This document shows, piece after piece, positions 54,006-63,981 of a DNA stretch of 64,000 bases; position 1 is the stretch's first letter; the number at the start of each line of letters is the position of its first letter. This stretch comes from Clostridium chrysemydis. Lineage in GTDB: Bacteria > Bacillota > Clostridia > Clostridiales > Clostridiaceae. The notes beneath the pieces are model-generated. The model ran no database searches. It was not told where the DNA came from and saw only the letters and a program-made list of their open reading frames with translations. The DNA lies in contig NZ_JADEKP010000001.1 of the NCBI RefSeq assembly GCF_015234215.1, positions 1,116,001 to 1,180,000 of the forward strand. The letters are read 5' to 3'. Both the position numbers and the translations under genes were made by a program.

Positions 54006-54350
54006 CTAGCCCTTACGTGCTTTAAATTTTTCTAGAAGCAAACGCCTTATAATTGCAAAGTTATCAAAAATTCTACCACCAAATACTATAACTGCCGCTA
54101 TATATATAGGAATCCCAAGTTTGTCTCCAAGGTATGCAAGCCCTGCTGCAAGTATTGCATTTCCAAAGAAACCTGATATAAATATGTCAGCTTTAAAATT
54201 TTTAGAAAGATTTGCACGTATTGCACCAAAGACTGAGTCTAAACATGCAAGTATTGCAACTGACATATAAGGTGAGAATTTATCTGGTATATTTACATCA
54301 AATACAAACCCAAATAAAACACCAAGTAGTAATCCAATAAAAGGTATCAC
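54006..54350 (-). CDS. sbp: Small basic membrane protein Sbp (DUF1290)
   Basis: A 114-residue membrane protein with about three helices and the conserved YMSVAILACLDSVFGAIRA and VFGGRIFDNFAIIRR. In Bacillus sbp lies just downstream of the division genes divIB and ylxW/ylxX. No mechanism is known. It is two bases from the proximal DUF881 gene and eight from the distal one, so the three form a tight block. Confidence 0.92.
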   Translation of the reverse strand: MIPFIGLLLGVLFGFVFDVNIPDKFSPYMSVAILACLDSVFGAIRANLSKNFKADIFISGFFGNAILAAGLAYLGDKLGIPIYIAAVIVFGGRIFDNFAIIRRLLLEKFKARKG

Positions 54351-54352
54351 CC

Positions 54353-55081
54353 TTATTCACCTGCCTTCTTATCTACATCTTGTAAGTACTCACTTTTTAA
54401 AGTTTGTGTAGATTTATTAATATCTAATTTATCAATTTGTTCAACTTTTGAATCATAATTTTGAAGTGCGCCATGGTCTAATGAGTCTGCAAAGTTTAAG
54501 GCTGCATTAAGTTTTGCTTTATTTCCTATAGCCTTAATTACTATAGGTTCTTTAGGATTTATTCTTCCCTCTGACCCAATCCAAATATAATTACTAGAAT
54601 TTTTTATACCTGTTTGAGGAGTTATTCTGTAATCATTAATTGAAATCGCTTCAGCTTTTGCATACCATAATATGTTAATTAAGTGAACTAACTCTTCTTC
54701 ACTTACTATCATGCCTACATCACTTGATCCAAAAAGACTAGTTTTCGGTGTTATTGTTACTTGAACCCCAGGTCCTGTAACTGATACCAACCCAAGATAC
54801 ATTCTAGCTGCATCTAGTTCCTTTTTAACTTCAACTCCTACTTTACCTTCTTTTGTTGCCGCTTCTTCTAGTTCTTTCATTTCTTGACTTAGATGACTAT
54901 TTGATTTTTCTAGTTCTGCTTTTTGATTTTTTAAAGTATCTATTTCAGCTATTAAATCACTTTTATTTGATGAATCTAAAGTACTTTGGTTATTTGTTAG
55001 CGCCTTGTATTGGTAAGTTAATAAAAATCCCAAAAGGCCACAAACTATGGCAATAGATATCTGTGACTTAGAACCTTTCAC
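54353..55081 (-). CDS. DUF881 family membrane-anchored protein (proximal copy)
   Basis: A 242-residue protein with an N-terminal membrane helix (ISIAIVCGLLGFLLTYQYK), a coiled coil (about 45-80) and the DUF881 domain with VSVTGPGVQVTITP, LVHLINILWYAKAEAISINDYRITPQTGI and EPIVIKAIGN. It is clearly related to the distal copy, but the two have diverged. It follows ftsQ by 31 bases, corresponding to ylxW/ylxX of Bacillus. Confidence 0.88.
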   Translation of the reverse strand: MKGSKSQISIAIVCGLLGFLLTYQYKALTNNQSTLDSSNKSDLIAEIDTLKNQKAELEKSNSHLSQEMKELEEAATKEGKVGVEVKKELDAARMYLGLVSVTGPGVQVTITPKTSLFGSSDVGMIVSEEELVHLINILWYAKAEAISINDYRITPQTGIKNSSNYIWIGSEGRINPKEPIVIKAIGNKAKLNAALNFADSLDHGALQNYDSKVEQIDKLDINKSTQTLKSEYLQDVDKKAGE

Positions 55082-55112
55082 TCTATACCATCCTCCTTAA
55101 ATAAATGTTTTC

Positions 55113-55889
55113 TTATTTTTCTTTATCTTTTTCCTTTTTTATAACTGGCGAACCGTGAAAACTTACGTCAATATAACCTTTTTTTAAGTTAATTGATTTA
55201 TCTTCAAGAATTGAGATAGCCGTATTTATTTTTTTAACTAAATCTTCCCCATCTCCAATTTTAACCATTACATCACCAAAGTATACTTTCATATTAGTCA
55301 AACTAGAAACATCAACTTTAGTAACTTTAAATTTGCTTTTATTAGATTTTTGAATTTTATAAAGCTCATCTAATGTAGTTTTTAATATAGTAAAACTATC
55401 ACCACTTGCAATATACTCTCCTATGTTTAAATCATCTTTTTTAAGTCCTGTTATTTCTATTAGATTTTTATCATCTATTTTATTGCTCTTCTCAAGTAAT
55501 ATCAAATCACTACTTAATATATCAAAGCTTTCTTTCCCTTTAAAATAATAAGCAACATTCTTTTCTGTGACATCTATTTCTAGAGTCTTTGGAAGAGATC
55601 TTTTTATAGTTACATTATCTATATATGGATTAGATTTAATCTTAGAAATAACATTATTCTCTTTTATAAAAAGCAAATTTTCACCCTTAAAAGAATCAGC
55701 ATCTTTTAAAATAGCTTCAGTTTTAATTATTGAATTGCCTTTTATATTTACATTCTTAATTAAGAAAAAGTCAGATTTTGTTACAAAAAGAGCTAAAACC
55801 CCTGCAATTATAACTGTTAAAATTATTCCTCTTTTTATATGTCTTTTTCTTCTAGCTTTAAGAATATATACGTTATTTGTCTTCCCCAT
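55113..55889 (-). CDS. ftsQ: Cell-division protein FtsQ/DivIB
   Basis: A 258-residue bitopic divisome protein. It has a basic cytosolic start (KARRKRHIKRG), one membrane helix (about 22-38), then the POTRA domain (FLIKNVNIKGNSIIKTEAIL) and the FtsQ/DivIB beta domain (NPYIDNVTIKRSLPKTLEIDVTEK). It scaffolds FtsL and DivIC and helps activate septal wall synthesis. A terminator upstream after spoVE suggests it has its own promoter in the 296-base gap. Confidence 0.92.
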   Translation of the reverse strand: MGKTNNVYILKARRKRHIKRGIILTVIIAGVLALFVTKSDFFLIKNVNIKGNSIIKTEAILKDADSFKGENLLFIKENNVISKIKSNPYIDNVTIKRSLPKTLEIDVTEKNVAYYFKGKESFDILSSDLILLEKSNKIDDKNLIEITGLKKDDLNIGEYIASGDSFTILKTTLDELYKIQKSNKSKFKVTKVDVSSLTNMKVYFGDVMVKIGDGEDLVKKINTAISILEDKSINLKKGYIDVSFHGSPVIKKEKDKEK

Positions 55890-56120
55890 CTTTTTATTCT
55901 TTCCTCACTATATTAAAATTTTACACTCCATTATATAATAACATTTATATCCAACCTTTTCATTATTTTTTTATTAATAAAATCTAAAAAGAAACCTTAT
56001 AAAGCATTAATTTTACAATTATTCCTTAATTTTTTCATATCCTATTTACCCCGTTAAATCCTCTTTTAAATTTACAAAAAAATCATTTAAAATATAATTT
56101 ATAAATTTACTAAAAGCAAA
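55890..56120 (-). other. AT-rich leader region upstream of ftsQ
   Basis: This non-coding stretch between ftsQ and the spoVE terminator contains only very short frames. A consensus-like TATAAT lies near 55936-55941 on the minus strand, about 50 bases before ftsQ, but no -35 stands at the right distance. I see no gene or RNA structure here. Confidence 0.4.
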
Positions 56121-56180
56121 AAAGTCTACCCTAATTTAAACGTATTTTATAAGTTTATAAAAAGTTTAATTAGTGTAGAC
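56121..56180 (-). terminator. Large compound terminator after spoVE/ftsW
   Basis: An outer stem of about 17 bp (GTCTAC..GTAGAC with one mismatch and one bulge) encloses an inner 8-bp hairpin TTTTATAA / TTATAAAA. T residues follow on the minus strand. It starts six bases past the stop and separates the mur cluster from ftsQ. Confidence 0.8.
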
Positions 56181-56185
56181 CTTTA

Positions 56186-57322
56186 TTAATTTTCTTTTTC
56201 TTTTAACTTGTCATTTTTTCTTTGTCTTGAAATATTTAAAAGTATACCCATAGCTGTCATATTTATTACTAATGAGGATCCTCCATAACTTATAAACGGT
56301 AATGGAACCCCAGTTACCGGCATAGAACCTGTAACTACCGCTATGTTTATAATAGCTTGAACTGCTATTATTGATGTAATACCTAAAGCTAGGTATGTTC
56401 CATAAGAGTCTTTACAACTTGATGCTATTTTTACACCTCTCCAAACAAATATTACAAACAATAATATTATAAATATACATCCAACTAAACCAAGCTCCTC
56501 CCCAATTATAGAGAAGATAAAGTCATTATGTGGCTCTGGCATGTATAATGTCTTTTGTCTTGACTGTCCAAGTCCAAGTCCTAAAACACCACCAGCACCT
56601 AATGCATAAAAGGATTGTATAAGTTGATAACCATTTCCAGCTGGATCTTTCCAAGGATTAACAAAGTTTAACATCCTAGCTCTTCTATAAGGCTCAAATA
56701 ATGCAAAAAAGAGAGCTGCTGCTGTTAAGACTGGAGTTACAACTCCAAACATATGAATCCTTCTAGCACCTGCTGCAAAAACAACTATAAATGTAACTAT
56801 CATTATAACTGCAGCAATACTTAAGTTTTTTTGCGCAAGTACAAGCCCTGCATAAAATCCTCCTATTGCAAAACATGGAATAATACCTTTTTTAAAATCC
56901 TTAACTCTATCTCCCATACTAGAAAGTGCCATAGCCAAATACAAAACTACAACATATTTTGCAAGTTCTGAAGGCTGAAAAGATGCAGGTCCTAGTTGAA
57001 TCCATCTTTGAGCACCATTAACTCCTGGAAATAAGAATACAGCTAAAAGTAAAGGTACTGTACAAATCATAGCAATAAGTGTAAATTTCTTAATCTTATG
57101 ATAATCAATTGACATCATAAACATCATAACAATTATACCAACTGCACTCCAAGCTAGCTGTCTCTTTAAAAAATAAGTACTATCTTTAAAGTGAAACATT
57201 GCATAGTAGGAACTTGCAGAGTATACCATTACTACCCCGATTGATAGTAACAAGATTATAGTACAAAAAATACCATAATCTATAGCACCCATACTATTTC
57301 TCCCCTGTTTCCTTTTTCTCAT
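56186..57322 (-). CDS. spoVE: SEDS-family glycosyltransferase, SpoVE/FtsW
   Basis: A 378-residue polytopic SEDS protein with about ten helices that polymerises peptidoglycan glycan strands together with a class B PBP. Conserved segments include VVMVYSASS, GAQRWIQLGPASFQPSELAKY, NDFIFSIIGEELGLVG and GVPLPFISYGGSSL. By position after mraY it equals SpoVE of Bacillus; in clostridia this gene may serve as FtsW, SpoVE or both. The spoVD-type PBP upstream is the likely partner. Confidence 0.9.
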   Translation of the reverse strand: MRKRKQGRNSMGAIDYGIFCTIILLLSIGVVMVYSASSYYAMFHFKDSTYFLKRQLAWSAVGIIVMMFMMSIDYHKIKKFTLIAMICTVPLLLAVFLFPGVNGAQRWIQLGPASFQPSELAKYVVVLYLAMALSSMGDRVKDFKKGIIPCFAIGGFYAGLVLAQKNLSIAAVIMIVTFIVVFAAGARRIHMFGVVTPVLTAAALFFALFEPYRRARMLNFVNPWKDPAGNGYQLIQSFYALGAGGVLGLGLGQSRQKTLYMPEPHNDFIFSIIGEELGLVGCIFIILLFVIFVWRGVKIASSCKDSYGTYLALGITSIIAVQAIINIAVVTGSMPVTGVPLPFISYGGSSLVINMTAMGILLNISRQRKNDKLKEKEN

Positions 57323-57346
57323 ACCAAACTCCCTCCACTAAAATTA

Positions 57347-58321
57347 TTAAAGTGAAAAGTAACCAATAATACAAAGCAAGACTGTTATTAAAGAAAATAC
57401 TCTAACTATTTTTACTTCACTCCATCCAACCTGTTCAAAATGATGGTGAACAGGAGCCATCTTAAATACTCTCTTACCTGTTAATTTAAATGAACCAACT
57501 TGGATAATTACTGATAATGTTTCAAATACATAAATCCCTCCAACTATAACTAGTACAAAAGGCATTTTAAGCATTAATGCTATAGTTCCTACAGCACCAC
57601 CTAGTGCAAGGGAACCTGTATCTCCCATAAAGATTCTCGCTTTATATTTGTTGAATTTTAAAAATCCAAGCAAAGCTCCTAAAAGACCTATAGAAAATAC
57701 GGCAATTTCCATTTCTCCTCTTTGAAATGCAACAATTCCAAAGAATGCTAAAACAATAATAGTAACAGTTGTTGCAAGTCCATCTAAACCATCAGTTAAG
57801 TTTACTGCATTTGTTACACCTGCATAATAGAAAACTACAAATGGAATGTAGAATATTCCAAAGTTTAGTGCCCCACTATAAAATGGGAATGAAATTGAAG
57901 TTCCTAATGCAGTTTGTGCATAATACGCTATAGCTACACCAAATAATACTAGTAAAAGCATTTTTTGATAAGCTTTTAATCCTTCGTTATCTCTGTGAAT
58001 TATCTTTAGCATATCATCAAGTAATCCTATAAAAGCAAATGCTATCATAGAGTATAAAGTTACCATTCCTTTTCCAGATAAGCTATATCCTGAAACAAAC
58101 ATAACTACAGCTATAGAAACAATAAAAATTACACCTCCCATAGTAGGAGTACCTGCTTTTTTAAGGTGACTTTTCGGTCCCTCTTTTCTGATATTTTGAC
58201 CAAATTTAAATTTATGAAGTATTGGAATAAAAATTGGTCCTAAAATTAATGATACAATTAAACCGACAAATAATGCCGTTAGAATTTTCGGGTTAGTTAA
58301 TAAATTTGCTATATCCCCCAT
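57347..58321 (-). CDS. mraY: Phospho-N-acetylmuramoyl-pentapeptide transferase MraY
   Basis: Makes lipid I by moving phospho-MurNAc-pentapeptide onto undecaprenyl phosphate. The 324-residue membrane protein has about ten helices, the motif [30 protein letters not shown] with catalytic aspartates, and [12 protein letters not shown], plus MAPVHHHFE near the end. It lies between murF, which makes the substrate, and spoVE. Confidence 0.97.
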   Translation of the reverse strand: MGDIANLLTNPKILTALFVGLIVSLILGPIFIPILHKFKFGQNIRKEGPKSHLKKAGTPTMGGVIFIVSIAVVMFVSGYSLSGKGMVTLYSMIAFAFIGLLDDMLKIIHRDNEGLKAYQKMLLLVLFGVAIAYYAQTALGTSISFPFYSGALNFGIFYIPFVVFYYAGVTNAVNLTDGLDGLATTVTIIVLAFFGIVAFQRGEMEIAVFSIGLLGALLGFLKFNKYKARIFMGDTGSLALGGAVGTIALMLKMPFVLVIVGGIYVFETLSVIIQVGSFKLTGKRVFKMAPVHHHFEQVGWSEVKIVRVFSLITVLLCIIGYFSL

Positions 58322-58366
58322 GATTAATCACTGCAAGTAAAACTCTCTTGCAGCCCACCTCCTTTG

Positions 58367-59725
58367 TTATAATTTAATCTCTTTTAATTTTTCAACTATT
58401 TCTTCAAATTTTTCTCCTCTAGAAGCTTTAACTAAAACAACGTCGCCTTTTTCTATTAGAGAATCTAATTCTTTTAAAAGTTCACCTTTAGTATTATATA
58501 ATTTTATACCTTCTTTTTCAAAGCCTTCTTTAAAAGCATCTTTGTATTCACCACATACTATTAAAGAATCTACTATATCTTTTGAAAACTTTCCAACTTC
58601 TCTATGAGATCTTTCGCTTTCTAAACCAAGTTCTCTCATAGTTCCAAGTATAGCAACCTTTCTACCTGGTCTAGTCTCTAAAACCTTTAAAGAAGATTTC
58701 ATTGAATCTGGGCTTGCGTTATAGCAATCATTTATAATTGAAATTTCTCCTGTATTTATAAACTCAAGTCTCATTGAAGTAGCTTCAATACCTTTAAGTC
58801 CTTCTATCATTTCGTCTAATGATACGTTAAGTTTAGAAGCTGCAGCTATTCCTAAAAGTGCATTTAACACGTTATGTTCACCTACCATAGGTAAAGTTAT
58901 CCTTCTTTCTCCGTCTTTAGAAAGTAAGGTAAATGAAGTTTCGTTTAAAGTTACTTCTATATCTTTTGCGCTAAACTCATAGCTTTGATTATATCCAGTT
59001 TTAACTATTTTATACTCATCAGAAGATACAGTTTTAAGTAAATCATCTTCTGCATTTAATATTAAAGTGTTATCTTTACTAAAGAAGTCTACTATTTCCA
59101 TCTTGGCTTTTAAAATATTATCTCTAGTTTTTAGATTTTCTATATGAGATACTCCAATATTAGTAATAAGTGCTATATCAGGTCTTGCACATTTTGCTAA
59201 GTTATGAATTTCATTAAAGTCACTCATACCCATTTCTAAAACTGCAACGTCTATAGAACTATCTAAGCTTAAAATAGTTAAAGGTAATCCAATTTCATTA
59301 TTAAAATTCCCTTTAGTTTTGTAAACTTTGTATTTTCCGCTTAAAAAGGCAGATGTTACGTCTTTAGTTGAAGTTTTTCCTGTTGAACCTGTGATTCCTA
59401 TAACTTTAATGTTAAGCTTTTCTCTATATCCATGTGCTATATCTAATAGAGCTTTTTTTGTGTCTTTAACCTTTATTATAACTTTATCTAAAGTATCATC
59501 TATATCAAACAAAATTTCATCAACTATAGCAATACTCGCTCCCTTATCTAAAGCTTCTTTAGCATATTTATTTCCATTAAAATTTTCTCCTTTTAACCCT
59601 AAGAAAATATTATCTTTTTGGATTTTTCTTGTATCTGTTGATAAAATATTAAAATTAGCTTCCTTTGTTTTTGAAATAATTTCACCCTTAGAAAACTTTA
59701 CTAACTCATTTAATGTTAATTCCAA
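58367..59725 (-). CDS. murF: UDP-MurNAc-tripeptide:D-Ala-D-Ala ligase MurF
   Basis: Adds D-Ala-D-Ala to complete the cytoplasmic peptidoglycan precursor. The 452-residue Mur ligase has the P-loop VIGITGSTGKTSTKD, LEMGMSDFNEI, LNAEDD and INDCYNASPDSM. I start at TTG (59723-59725; MELTLNELVKF), eight bases after GAGGGGTG; the GTG at 59734 overlaps the end of murE and the ribosome-binding site. It begins just after the murE stop. Confidence 0.96.
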   Translation of the reverse strand: MELTLNELVKFSKGEIISKTKEANFNILSTDTRKIQKDNIFLGLKGENFNGNKYAKEALDKGASIAIVDEILFDIDDTLDKVIIKVKDTKKALLDIAHGYREKLNIKVIGITGSTGKTSTKDVTSAFLSGKYKVYKTKGNFNNEIGLPLTILSLDSSIDVAVLEMGMSDFNEIHNLAKCARPDIALITNIGVSHIENLKTRDNILKAKMEIVDFFSKDNTLILNAEDDLLKTVSSDEYKIVKTGYNQSYEFSAKDIEVTLNETSFTLLSKDGERRITLPMVGEHNVLNALLGIAAASKLNVSLDEMIEGLKGIEATSMRLEFINTGEISIINDCYNASPDSMKSSLKVLETRPGRKVAILGTMRELGLESERSHREVGKFSKDIVDSLIVCGEYKDAFKEGFEKEGIKLYNTKGELLKELDSLIEKGDVVLVKASRGEKFEEIVEKLKEIKL

Positions 59726-59726
59726 A

Positions 59727-61187
59727 CTAAACACCCCTCTTTTGTTTTAAGTATTCTTCTATAACTTCTCTTTCATCAAAATGTATTTTGCCTGTTTTTA
59801 AAACTTGGTATGTCTCATGTCCTTTACCTGCTATTACTATTACATCATCTTCTTTAGCTAAATCTATAGCTTTTCTTATAGCTTCTTTTCTATCTGTTAT
59901 TTTTATATAGTTATCTTTTTTTATTCCTTTTATAACATCTTCTATAATAGTTTCAGGGTCTTCAGTTCTAGGGTTATCTGATGTTATTATTGCAAAATCT
60001 GAAAGGTTAGTTCCGATTTCACCCATTTGTGGTCTCTTTGTTTTATCTCTATCACCACCACAACCAAATAAAGCTATAAGCTTTCCTTCTGTAAACTCTT
60101 TAGCGGTTTCTAATATGTTTCTAAGTCCATCTGGAGTGTGTGCATAGTCTATTAGAATTTCAAAAGGTAAATTAAATTCTCTTGCGCATCTTTCACATCT
60201 TCCAGGAACATTTACATCTTTTAATCCTTTATTTATATCTTTTAAAGAAAAGTTTAATGAATGTAGAGCCCCTATAGCCCCTAAAGCATTTGCCACATTA
60301 TACTCTCCTGGGATTGGAAGGCACATCTTTTCTTCTTCATTACCTATAGATACTTTAAATATAGTATCCATCTTTTCACTTAATTTATCTTTAATTTCTA
60401 TATCTGCTTTTCCTTTTATTGAATATGTTTTGTACTCTTTATTTAATTTTTTTAAATCTTTAGTAACTCTAACTCCATATTCGTCATCAATATTTACTAT
60501 ACTAACTTTAGATCTTTCAAATAATTTAAATTTAGCTTTATAATAATTTTCAAATGTCTTATGAAAATCTAAATGATCTCTTGTAAGATTTGTAAAGATA
60601 GAAACTTCAAATTCTAGTCCATATACTCTATCTAATTCTAAAGAGTGAGATGAAACCTCCATAACACAATACTCTACTTTTGAATCTACCATTTCTTTAA
60701 ATAATCCATGTAACTCAAGTGATTCTGGTGTAGTTCTTTCTGTTTGAATTTCTCTGTTTCCTATATAATTTGCAATCGTTCCAATTAAACCTACCTTAGA
60801 ACCGTTCTCTTCTAATATTTTTTTAATCATAAATGCAGTAGTTGTTTTTCCATTTGTACCTGTAACACCTATAATTTTTAATTTGTCTTTTGGATTTCCA
60901 TAAAACTTTGACCCTAAAACCGCAAGGCCTTTTCTAGTGTCTTCAAGTCTTATAACATTTACATCTTGTGAAATATTAATATCATCTTGAACTATTATTG
61001 TTTTTGCACCATTTTCTATAGCCTTATCTATAAATTTGTGCCCATCTACTTGAAATCCTTTTATGCATACAAAAACATCTGAATTCTTTACTTTCCTACT
61101 ATCGTAGTTGATTTCATTTATATCTGAATCAATATTTCCTTTAATTATTTGATAATTTAAGTCTTCTAAAAGTTCTCTTAATTTCAT
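59727..61187 (-). CDS. murE: UDP-MurNAc-L-Ala-D-Glu:meso-diaminopimelate ligase MurE
   Basis: Adds the third residue to the muropeptide. The 486-residue Mur ligase has VTGTNGKTTTAF (108-119), MEVSSHSL, NLTRDHLDFH and the specificity loop TSDNPRTEDPE. DNPR is the mark of meso-DAP enzymes, so the wall is DAP-type, in line with dapF in this window. It starts behind AAAGGAGAGG. A terminator after the PBP gene lies upstream, so murE may begin a new transcript. Confidence 0.97.
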   Translation of the reverse strand: MKLRELLEDLNYQIIKGNIDSDINEINYDSRKVKNSDVFVCIKGFQVDGHKFIDKAIENGAKTIIVQDDINISQDVNVIRLEDTRKGLAVLGSKFYGNPKDKLKIIGVTGTNGKTTTAFMIKKILEENGSKVGLIGTIANYIGNREIQTERTTPESLELHGLFKEMVDSKVEYCVMEVSSHSLELDRVYGLEFEVSIFTNLTRDHLDFHKTFENYYKAKFKLFERSKVSIVNIDDEYGVRVTKDLKKLNKEYKTYSIKGKADIEIKDKLSEKMDTIFKVSIGNEEEKMCLPIPGEYNVANALGAIGALHSLNFSLKDINKGLKDVNVPGRCERCAREFNLPFEILIDYAHTPDGLRNILETAKEFTEGKLIALFGCGGDRDKTKRPQMGEIGTNLSDFAIITSDNPRTEDPETIIEDVIKGIKKDNYIKITDRKEAIRKAIDLAKEDDVIVIAGKGHETYQVLKTGKIHFDEREVIEEYLKQKRGV

Positions 61188-61246
61188 CTAATCCTCTCCT
61201 TTAAAATAATATGCTACTAATTTAATTTAGATTACATATATTTAAA

Positions 61247-61284
61247 ATAGCATGTAAGGAAGAACCCTACATGCTATATTTTTA
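61247..61284 (-). terminator. Intrinsic terminator after the spoVD-type PBP
   Basis: A 13-bp stem (minus strand ATAGCATGTA / TACATGCTAT plus three inner pairs) with a 5-base loop, followed by TTTAAATATAT. It lies just past the stop of the PBP gene. Confidence 0.75.
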
Positions 61285-61286
61285 AT

Positions 61287-63473
61287 CTAATCTTTATAAT
61301 CAGAATTTAATGTTAACTTTACGCTCGTTCCTTTGTTTACAAGCTCTCCACTTGGTATACTTTGTTCCTTTACATTTCCAACACCTTGGAATACAGGAGT
61401 TATACCTAAGTCTTTTAATAATTTAGTCGCTGATTCTGTAGAGTAACCTTTAAGGTCTGGCATAATTACAGCTTTACTATTTGGATCTGAACCTTCTGTG
61501 TATATATTAATTTTTGTTCCTTCTTTTACTGCATATCCTGGATAAGGCTTAACACTTTTAACTGTGTTTCCGTTACCTTCTATATTATAATCGATTTTTT
61601 CATCTTTTAAAACTTTTTTTGCTTCTTCTAGCTTCATATCACGAATTTCTGGAATTATAACATCCTTTTTAATCATACTATTGTTATCACTACTAAATGT
61701 ATCCATATAATTGAAAATATCAGTAAATAATACCTTAGCTATAGGACTTGTTACAACTCCTGCATAGTATGCATTGTTGCTTGGTTCATCTATTGTTATC
61801 ATAACTGTAACTTTAGGATCATCAACTGGCGCCATACCTACAAATGAAGATATATATTTTCCAGGTTGGTAAACACCATTTATAACTTTTTGTGCTGTAC
61901 CTGTTTTACCACCTATATGATATCCTTCTATAAATGTTCCCTTAGCTGAACCTGCTGTAACAACTCTTTCTAAATCTTGTCTAAGTTCCTTAGTATTTTC
62001 TTTAGATGCAACTTCCTTCGTTTTAGGATTAAACTTTTCATCTGTAACTCTTACATCAGTATCGTCTTCATGTGAAATTTCTTTCATAACATGAGGCTGA
62101 ATCCAAGTTCCACCGTTTGCTATGGCATTAAAAGCTGCCATATATTGAACTGAGTTTACAGTGTTTGTTTGTCCAAACGAAATAGTTGCAAGGTCTGTAA
62201 TTGATATATTTTTAGGAGATTTTACTATACCTCTAGCTTCACCTGGTAAGTCTACTCCACTTAATTCCCCAAAACCAAACTTTTTAATATATTCATACAA
62301 CTTGTCTTTACCTATCTTTTCTCCAAGTTCCATGAAACCTACGTTACATGAGTTTTGAATAATTTCTGGGAAAGTTAAAGTTCCATGACCTTCTGTTTTC
62401 CAGCATTTTATTTTTCTATTACCAAAAGTTAATGAACCATTACAAGTAAAGGTATCTGTTGGCTTAACTAATTTCTCTTCCATAGCTGCAATAGCTGTAA
62501 ATACTTTAAATATTGAACCTGGCTCGAAAGTATCATTTACTAATCTATTTCTCCACATAGCTTGAACTTTATCAAAGTCAGTTTTCCCGCTAAAGGCCTC
62601 TGATCCTTTATAAGGATCATTTGGATCAAAGTCAGGTTTATTTGCCATAGCTAAAACTTCTCCAGTTTTAGGGTCCATAACTAGTACTGATGCAGCTTTT
62701 GCTTTATTATCTTTTAAAGCTTTTTCTGCTGCTTTTTCTGCAAAAAATTGCATCTTTTCATCTATAGTTAATGTAACATCTTTTCCGTTAACTGGTGGAG
62801 TATATTTAGATATTGTGTAAGGTAGGTCGTTGTTATGGTTATCAAGTTCTGCAATCTTCATTCCTGGAAGCCCTGATAATTCATCGTTATATTGAAGTTC
62901 AACCCCTGTTAACCCTTTTCCATCAATATTTGTAGTTCCTATTAAATGAGATGCAAAGTTGTTGTTTGGATAATATCTTTTAGTATCAGGAGATATTATT
63001 ATACCTCTTATTCCTAAAGCCTTAACTTTATCTGCTTGCTCTTTTTCAATTCTTCTAACTAATGTAGCTGACCCAGCTGGAGCCCCACTTGGAAGAGTTG
63101 TTTTAAGCTTTTTTAAAACATCTTCATTTTTCATAGAAACAGCTTCTGCTATTTTAGGTGATATATCCTCTGGAGTTTTCCCTTCGTCTTTAAGTTGTTT
63201 TCTTATTGAATTTAAATCAAAGTCAACTCTATAAACATTTGCAGAAACTGCAAGTTCTACTCCATTTCTATCTAAAATACGACCTCTTCTTGCATCAATT
63301 TTAACTTCGCTTGTCCACTGTTCTTCTGCACCGGCTGCATACGCTTGCTTTTTAAATATCATAATATAAGATAGCCTAACTGCTAAAATCGAGAAAACAA
63401 AGAGTAAAACACAAAAGACTGCAATAAGCCTGTTTTTAGTAAGCATTTTATCTCTATATTTTTTATTTTTCAC
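61287..63473 (-). CDS. spoVD: Class B penicillin-binding protein with two PASTA domains (SpoVD/Pbp2B-like)
   Basis: Transpeptidase for septal or spore-cortex peptidoglycan. The 728-residue protein has an N-terminal membrane helix (16-38), the PBP dimerisation domain (60-225), then catalytic S320-x-x-K323 (SIFK), S375-C-N377 and K523-T-G-T (KTGTAQ). Two PASTA domains follow at about 600-660 and 668-726. The layout suits SpoVD, but in clostridia the same gene can be the division PBP. It starts at GTG behind GGAGG. Confidence 0.94.
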   Translation of the reverse strand: MKNKKYRDKMLTKNRLIAVFCVLLFVFSILAVRLSYIMIFKKQAYAAGAEEQWTSEVKIDARRGRILDRNGVELAVSANVYRVDFDLNSIRKQLKDEGKTPEDISPKIAEAVSMKNEDVLKKLKTTLPSGAPAGSATLVRRIEKEQADKVKALGIRGIIISPDTKRYYPNNNFASHLIGTTNIDGKGLTGVELQYNDELSGLPGMKIAELDNHNNDLPYTISKYTPPVNGKDVTLTIDEKMQFFAEKAAEKALKDNKAKAASVLVMDPKTGEVLAMANKPDFDPNDPYKGSEAFSGKTDFDKVQAMWRNRLVNDTFEPGSIFKVFTAIAAMEEKLVKPTDTFTCNGSLTFGNRKIKCWKTEGHGTLTFPEIIQNSCNVGFMELGEKIGKDKLYEYIKKFGFGELSGVDLPGEARGIVKSPKNISITDLATISFGQTNTVNSVQYMAAFNAIANGGTWIQPHVMKEISHEDDTDVRVTDEKFNPKTKEVASKENTKELRQDLERVVTAGSAKGTFIEGYHIGGKTGTAQKVINGVYQPGKYISSFVGMAPVDDPKVTVMITIDEPSNNAYYAGVVTSPIAKVLFTDIFNYMDTFSSDNNSMIKKDVIIPEIRDMKLEEAKKVLKDEKIDYNIEGNGNTVKSVKPYPGYAVKEGTKINIYTEGSDPNSKAVIMPDLKGYSTESATKLLKDLGITPVFQGVGNVKEQSIPSGELVNKGTSVKLTLNSDYKD

Positions 63474-63546
63474 TTTAATTCCTCCATATTAATTGCTAAA
63501 AACATTAGGATGCAATTAATATTGCACCCATTTATAAACCTTTTAT

Positions 63547-63981
63547 TTAATTTATTCCTTCTAAATAATTCTTAGATAAATCAACTGAAACTTTATCAGC
63601 TTTTTGAGATTCTATCATATTAAGCTTACCTTTTGCATTTTTTTCAATATTCTTAAGTGACGCATTTTTTAATAAGTCAACTTTTAAAGCTTCATTTTCA
63701 GCTTTAACGTGGCTTATCTCTGTATTGAATTTACCAAGTTCTGACTGTAATTTATAAACCTTTGTATCTCTCCATATAGTCATAACTCCTAAAACAAAAA
63801 CTACTAGTGCAATTTGTAATAAAGCGTTTCTAGTATCTTTATTATTTTTATTAGCTTTTCTAACTATCTTTTTATTATTTTTACTTTTATTTCTCTCATT
63901 TGGAACATTAACTTGTCTTTGTGGCTTTAAGACAGTATTACCTTTTACATAACCTTGACCCTTTACTATCACTTTATTCAC
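63547..63981 (-). CDS. FtsL-like septum formation protein
   Basis: A 144-residue bitopic protein: a basic, Asn/Lys-rich cytosolic start (about 1-52), one membrane helix (NALLQIALVVFVLGVMTI) and a coiled coil outside (about 70-125) with a leucine-repeat pattern. Size, topology and place before the PBP gene fit FtsL, which with DivIC and FtsQ controls septal synthesis. Sequence similarity is low in this family, so this rests on context. GTG at 63981 is used; the GTG at 63972 is the alternative. Confidence 0.8.
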   Translation of the reverse strand: MNKVIVKGQGYVKGNTVLKPQRQVNVPNERNKSKNNKKIVRKANKNNKDTRNALLQIALVVFVLGVMTIWRDTKVYKLQSELGKFNTEISHVKAENEALKVDLLKNASLKNIEKNAKGKLNMIESQKADKVSVDLSKNYLEGIN

